Positions 60,841 through 64,000 of a DNA stretch of 64,000 nucleotides are shown piece after piece. Every line of letters starts with the position of its first letter. The first letter of the stretch is position 1. The translations under genes and the position numbers were made by a program. The notes under the pieces are model-generated. The model saw only the letters and a list, made by a program, of their open reading frames with translations, was not told where the DNA came from and searched no databases. Source of the DNA: Tausonia pullulans (lineage: Eukaryota > Basidiomycota > Tremellomycetes > Cystofilobasidiales > Mrakiaceae); the NCBI GenBank assembly GCA_951802195.1, contig OX637630.1, positions 186,001 to 250,000 on the forward strand, in the 5' to 3' direction.

Positions 60841-62124
60841 ATGCCTCCTCGCAACCAATCCCCAGCCATGTCCAAGCGCGCCTCCAAGAAGCGCGTGAAC
60901 GTGGACCTTGGCGCGACGAACGTCGACAACCGGCAGGCAGGCACGCCCGTGCTTCCGATTGCTCGTGTCGGCAAAATCATCAAGGGTGAGGCTCGTTTGC
61001 TCCTATGTTTACGCTTGCACGCGAGGTCGATGGAGACTGACCCACTTTGTCCTCCTCGTCTTGCCCGTAGCCGACGCGTGAGTTTGAGGGCGCCGCGTCG
61101 TCGCATTCCATTCTCCCTTTCCCCTTTTGACTTGACTGACGCCCTTACTCAGCGAGGTCCAGGCTTGCAGCAAAGGTCAGTCAGCTCGCCCATGTACGCT
61201 TGGCCTGAGGGATGTTGCGAGCTGATCAGTTCGCCCTGATTTCCCCTTTCAGAGGCGGTCTTCCTCATCGGGTGCGCGACCGATTTCTTCATCAAGAAGT
61301 TTGGCGACCGAGGATACCTGAAGGCCCGCCTCGAGCAGAGAAAGACCATCTCTCTGCGCGACATGGCCAACGCTGTCAGGACAACGCCGGAGCTCACATT
61401 CCTTGAGGGTGCGTCATTCTCTCGCGACGGGCGATTCCTGGCGTCCTCCTCACCGCGACTGACGCGTCGCGTCTCGTCCCTTTGAATCCTCCCTACATCT
61501 CTCCTTCCCGTTGACCCCTTCTCTACAGATATCGTCCCCCGCCCCGTTCCGCTTTCGCAAGCACTTTCCTTACGAGCTCAGAAAGAGATCGATGACTCGC
61601 TTCCACCCATGGACACCTCTGCGGATGGCTTTGACCTTACGGCTAGTGCGGGTGTAAGTGCTCCGTTGACGAGCTTGACGGAGGGCGGCATGTTCTTCCT
61701 CCCGCCGACGGCCGCCAAGGTCGCAAAAGGGAAGGGTCGCGGGAATGGCAGGTTTGTCCTTGCTGATCTTGTTTGATGCCACGTCTGCGGGTGGCTAATC
61801 ATATCATCGTTCCAGGACCAGCGCACCTAAGGCTGGAGCGAAGTGAGCGCTACCGGATGCTCTGTTAAAAGAGATCCGTCGTGTTGCCTGGCGAAGCAAT
61901 TATCCGCTGATGCTATCTGTCTCGCCTGCAGGTCAAAGAACGACCCTCGCTCTTCTCCCGTGGCCACGATCACATCGCTCCCCGAAGTCAACGAAGCGGC
62001 AACCTCTAAGGACGATGGACCGTCCGAGGCTGCCGTCTCACCTTCGTTCGTGCGGTCTTCTGATGAGCGTGGGACGGAGGGACCGCCCCGAGAGGAGTCG
62101 AGCGCGATGGACTTGGACGTTTAG
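60841..62124 (+). CDS. histone-fold protein of the Dpb3/CHRAC (NF-YC-like) type
   Basis: The core reads TPVLPIARVGKIIKADAEVQ, ACSKEAVFLIGCATDFFIKK, then TISLRDMANAVRTTPELTFL. This is the NF-YC/Dpb3/CHRAC15-type histone fold (LP.ARVK.IMK.D..V...S.EA), most like the small histone-fold subunit of DNA polymerase epsilon or of ISW2/CHRAC. The start may be 60841 (MPPRNQSPAMSKRASKKR) or the second ATG at 60868. Seven or more exons: the first ends at 60985; KADAEV is restored by a 7-nt exon (61071-61077) and a 23-nt exon (61153-61175); the main fold exon is 61253-61408. The C-terminal half (from DIVPRPVPLS) is low complexity and acidic, ending MDLDV. NF-YC itself is less likely because the HAP-type flanks are missing. 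Confidence 0.82.
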
Positions 62125-62224
62125 GGTCGCAGCTCATTGGTTAGTAGATGGAATAATGTCTTGAGTCGCTATTTTCCAATTGTCTGCTCTCAAATAAGAA
62201 GGTCCTACATCGCTCCGTCATCCA

Positions 62225-64000
62225 TCATAGCCCCCAAGGGCGGCTTTGTGCACCCGCCACTCCTGCCCCGCTCTGCTGCTGATCTGAAGCCTGACCGAAG
62301 AGATTGTCGCCCGCTGCTCCTCCTCCGGCGGAGAGGGACTGTCCGAACGCCGAGGTGGGCTTGAACGGCGGGGGCAGACCTGTGGCCTGAGGATGCAGAG
62401 GGGCGGCAGACGTGGAGGCAAAGGGAAGGCCCGAGTTTGGCTGCCCCGATGTTGGCTGCGTGGCAATAGAAGCGGACGGTGCAGGGAAGGGCTTTTGGCC
62501 GGAAGAGGTAGACAGAGAGGAGGAAGGATTGAAGAAGGTTGAACCGCCGAAGGAAGCCGGAAGAGTAGACTGGCGGAAAGGGTTCGGCGTCGATCCTCCC
62601 CCGGGAGCGGCAGGCGAGACTTCGGGCAGACTCGAGAGCATGGAGGCTCCAAAGAGGCTGGTGGGCTTGAAGGGGGCGACTGAAGAGCCGGAGAATCCAG
62701 TCGGCTGGGCCTGCAGGGGAACCTGGGAGGGCGTGAGGCCCAGAGAAGCGAAAGGCGACGTGCTTGTAGAGTTCGATGAGGATGTCAGGCCCGACGTGGT
62801 CTTAGAACCGGCTGAGGCGGGACGCTGCACTGCAAACTCTGAGGCAAGGCTTGACATTAGGCCAGCCCCAGTATTAGCGCCGCCATTTTGAGCCTGCGTG
62901 CCTCCGGCCTGGTTTCCGCCGAAAGAGTGCGTCCCGAACGCGAGATCGTTCAGCGACGGCCCGCTGCCAATCGTGTTTGGCGTGACCGGCTGAGGCTGAG
63001 TTATTGATGACGGCGTGCCGAACGGGTTCTTGCCCGGGCCCGTGGCTTGTGCAGTGAAAGGGGCCGACGCTGGACGGGCAAAGGGGTTTGTTGAGTGGTG
63101 GCCCGTCTGTTGAGATTGAAGGGGCTGAAGCTGGGATGCGCTGAACGTATTCGAATGAGCGAGCGAGCTAGGCTGCTGAGAGAGAAAGTCGAAGGGGGAA
63201 GCCGAGGCAGGGGCCGGGGAGATAGACGAAGGAACGAGCATGCTCTGTCGGAACGGGTTCGACTGCAGTCCGAATCCAGTCTGTTGAGGCTGGAGGAATC
63301 CCGTCTGCTGAGGCTGCTGAATAAAGCCTGTTTGCTGCGGCTGGACGAAGCCCGAGGGCATGCCGAGGGCTGACGGCGGAGGAAAAGCAGCGGGCCCGCC
63401 GCCGAACGCAGCAAAGCCGGTCGCCTGTGGCGGCAGTTGGTGCGGGAAGCCCGTAGGCAGAGTGACCATGTGCTGCTGTTGTTGATGCTGCAAGCGGGCG
63501 TTGAAGGGATTGAAGGCTGCCTGTTGGTAGAAGTAGGCGGACGACGAACTAGAGAAGGCGGAAGAACCGGAGGTTTAGTGTGCTGTTTGTCAACTCGAAC
63601 GATACACACGCAGCACACCGACCTGTTCGTCTGCGGCAAGATCCAAGAATGAAATGAGGTCAGGCTAGCCCAGAAAGGGAAACGCGCACGGTCGTTAAAT
63701 GAAATGACTAGAGGTAGAGAGCGCAACGCACCTGCGGATCAAACATGGTGGGCTGATTCTCCTCGATGGACGAGAAAAAATCGATGATACGCTGGTCAGT
63801 CTTCTTCGATGATGGGGTCGGAGGCTCCGTAGTGGCAGAAGATGGTGCAGCGTCCGGAGCTTTTTCTGTAGCTTTTTCTGTAGTTCGCAGTCCGTCAGCC
63901 GTCTGGGATGTTCTAGTTGACGTCGGACTAGAGCAAACCTTGCTTCTTGGCGGCAGCTTTCTTCGGCGTCTTTCCGTCGGCAACATCCTTGCTCTCCTTG
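62225..64000 (-). CDS. AP180/YAP1801-like clathrin adaptor, C-terminal part
   Basis: Partial: the gene runs off the right edge and the N-terminal ANTH domain would lie outside. The visible part starts in a Lys-rich stretch (KESKDVADGKTPKKAAAKKQ), then DQRIIDFFSSIEENQPTMFD, a segment found after the ANTH domain of fungal AP180 proteins. A long exon (63553-62225 approx.) follows. It is rich in Gln, Ser, Pro and Gly with NPF motifs (QSNPFRQS, STNPFARP, KNPFGT, PNPFRQS) and many repeats of (P/Q)xxTGF, including QPQQTGF. NPF binds EH-domain proteins such as Ede1 and Pan1 at endocytic sites. The stop is at 62225. The identity rests on composition and the IDFF..IE..Q segment; other endocytic adaptors such as Ent1/2 are possible. 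Confidence 0.68.

Overview
The window is nuclear DNA of a GC-rich basidiomycete yeast, most likely a Pucciniomycotina yeast of the Rhodotorula/Sporobolomyces type. The reasons are many short GT-AG introns per gene, small complex I subunits, a DASH (Dad1) subunit, a long XPB with fungal features, and closely packed genes on both strands. The genus is inference; no rRNA or other marker is present. I found no tRNA, rRNA or CRISPR.

Left part (1-33.6 kb), single-copy host genes in order: a BZW/5MP translation regulator (-); the arginine-specific carbamoyl-phosphate synthase small subunit CPA1 (+) with an arginine attenuator peptide uORF in its leader; cytochrome c oxidase subunit IV (+); a small RPEL-like protein (-); an aminodeoxychorismate-lyase-like class IV aminotransferase (+); a mitochondrial protein with a C-terminal pterin-carbinolamine-dehydratase-like domain (-); the proteasome chaperone PSMG4 (-); a Gln-rich/Lys-Glu-rich nuclear-type protein (+); a complex I B12-like subunit (-); the TFIIH helicase XPB/SSL2 (+); an alkaline ceramidase (-); RAD54 (-); DAD1 (-); LSM2 (+); and the replication initiator SLD2 (+). 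RAD54 and SLD2 both carry ACGCGT (MCB) boxes upstream, which fits joint G1/S control.

Middle part (33.96-52.2 kb), a retroelement block. It starts with a broken Ty3/gypsy chromovirus with one LTR (-). Next comes a head-to-tail Ty1/copia array on the - strand: three internal regions and two shared 269-bp LTRs that I read as identical. A further solo LTR with a 5-bp target duplication sits inside the oldest copy. The array ends in a large inverted repeat centred on a short native hairpin. An oppositely oriented gypsy-family LTR follows and ends 26 bp from the stop codon of the methionyl-tRNA synthetase gene.

Right part (52.2-64 kb), host genes again: cytosolic methionyl-tRNA synthetase (-), a probable complex I accessory subunit (-), glutamate-cysteine ligase GSH1 (+), a DPB3/CHRAC-type histone-fold protein (+) with a 7-nt micro-exon, and the C-terminal part of an AP180-like clathrin adaptor (-) that runs off the window.

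The most interesting items are the possibly alternatively spliced attenuator uORF of CPA1, 7-nt micro-exons in two genes, start codons apparently cut off by an intron right after ATG, and the fold-back inverted duplication at the edge of the copia array.
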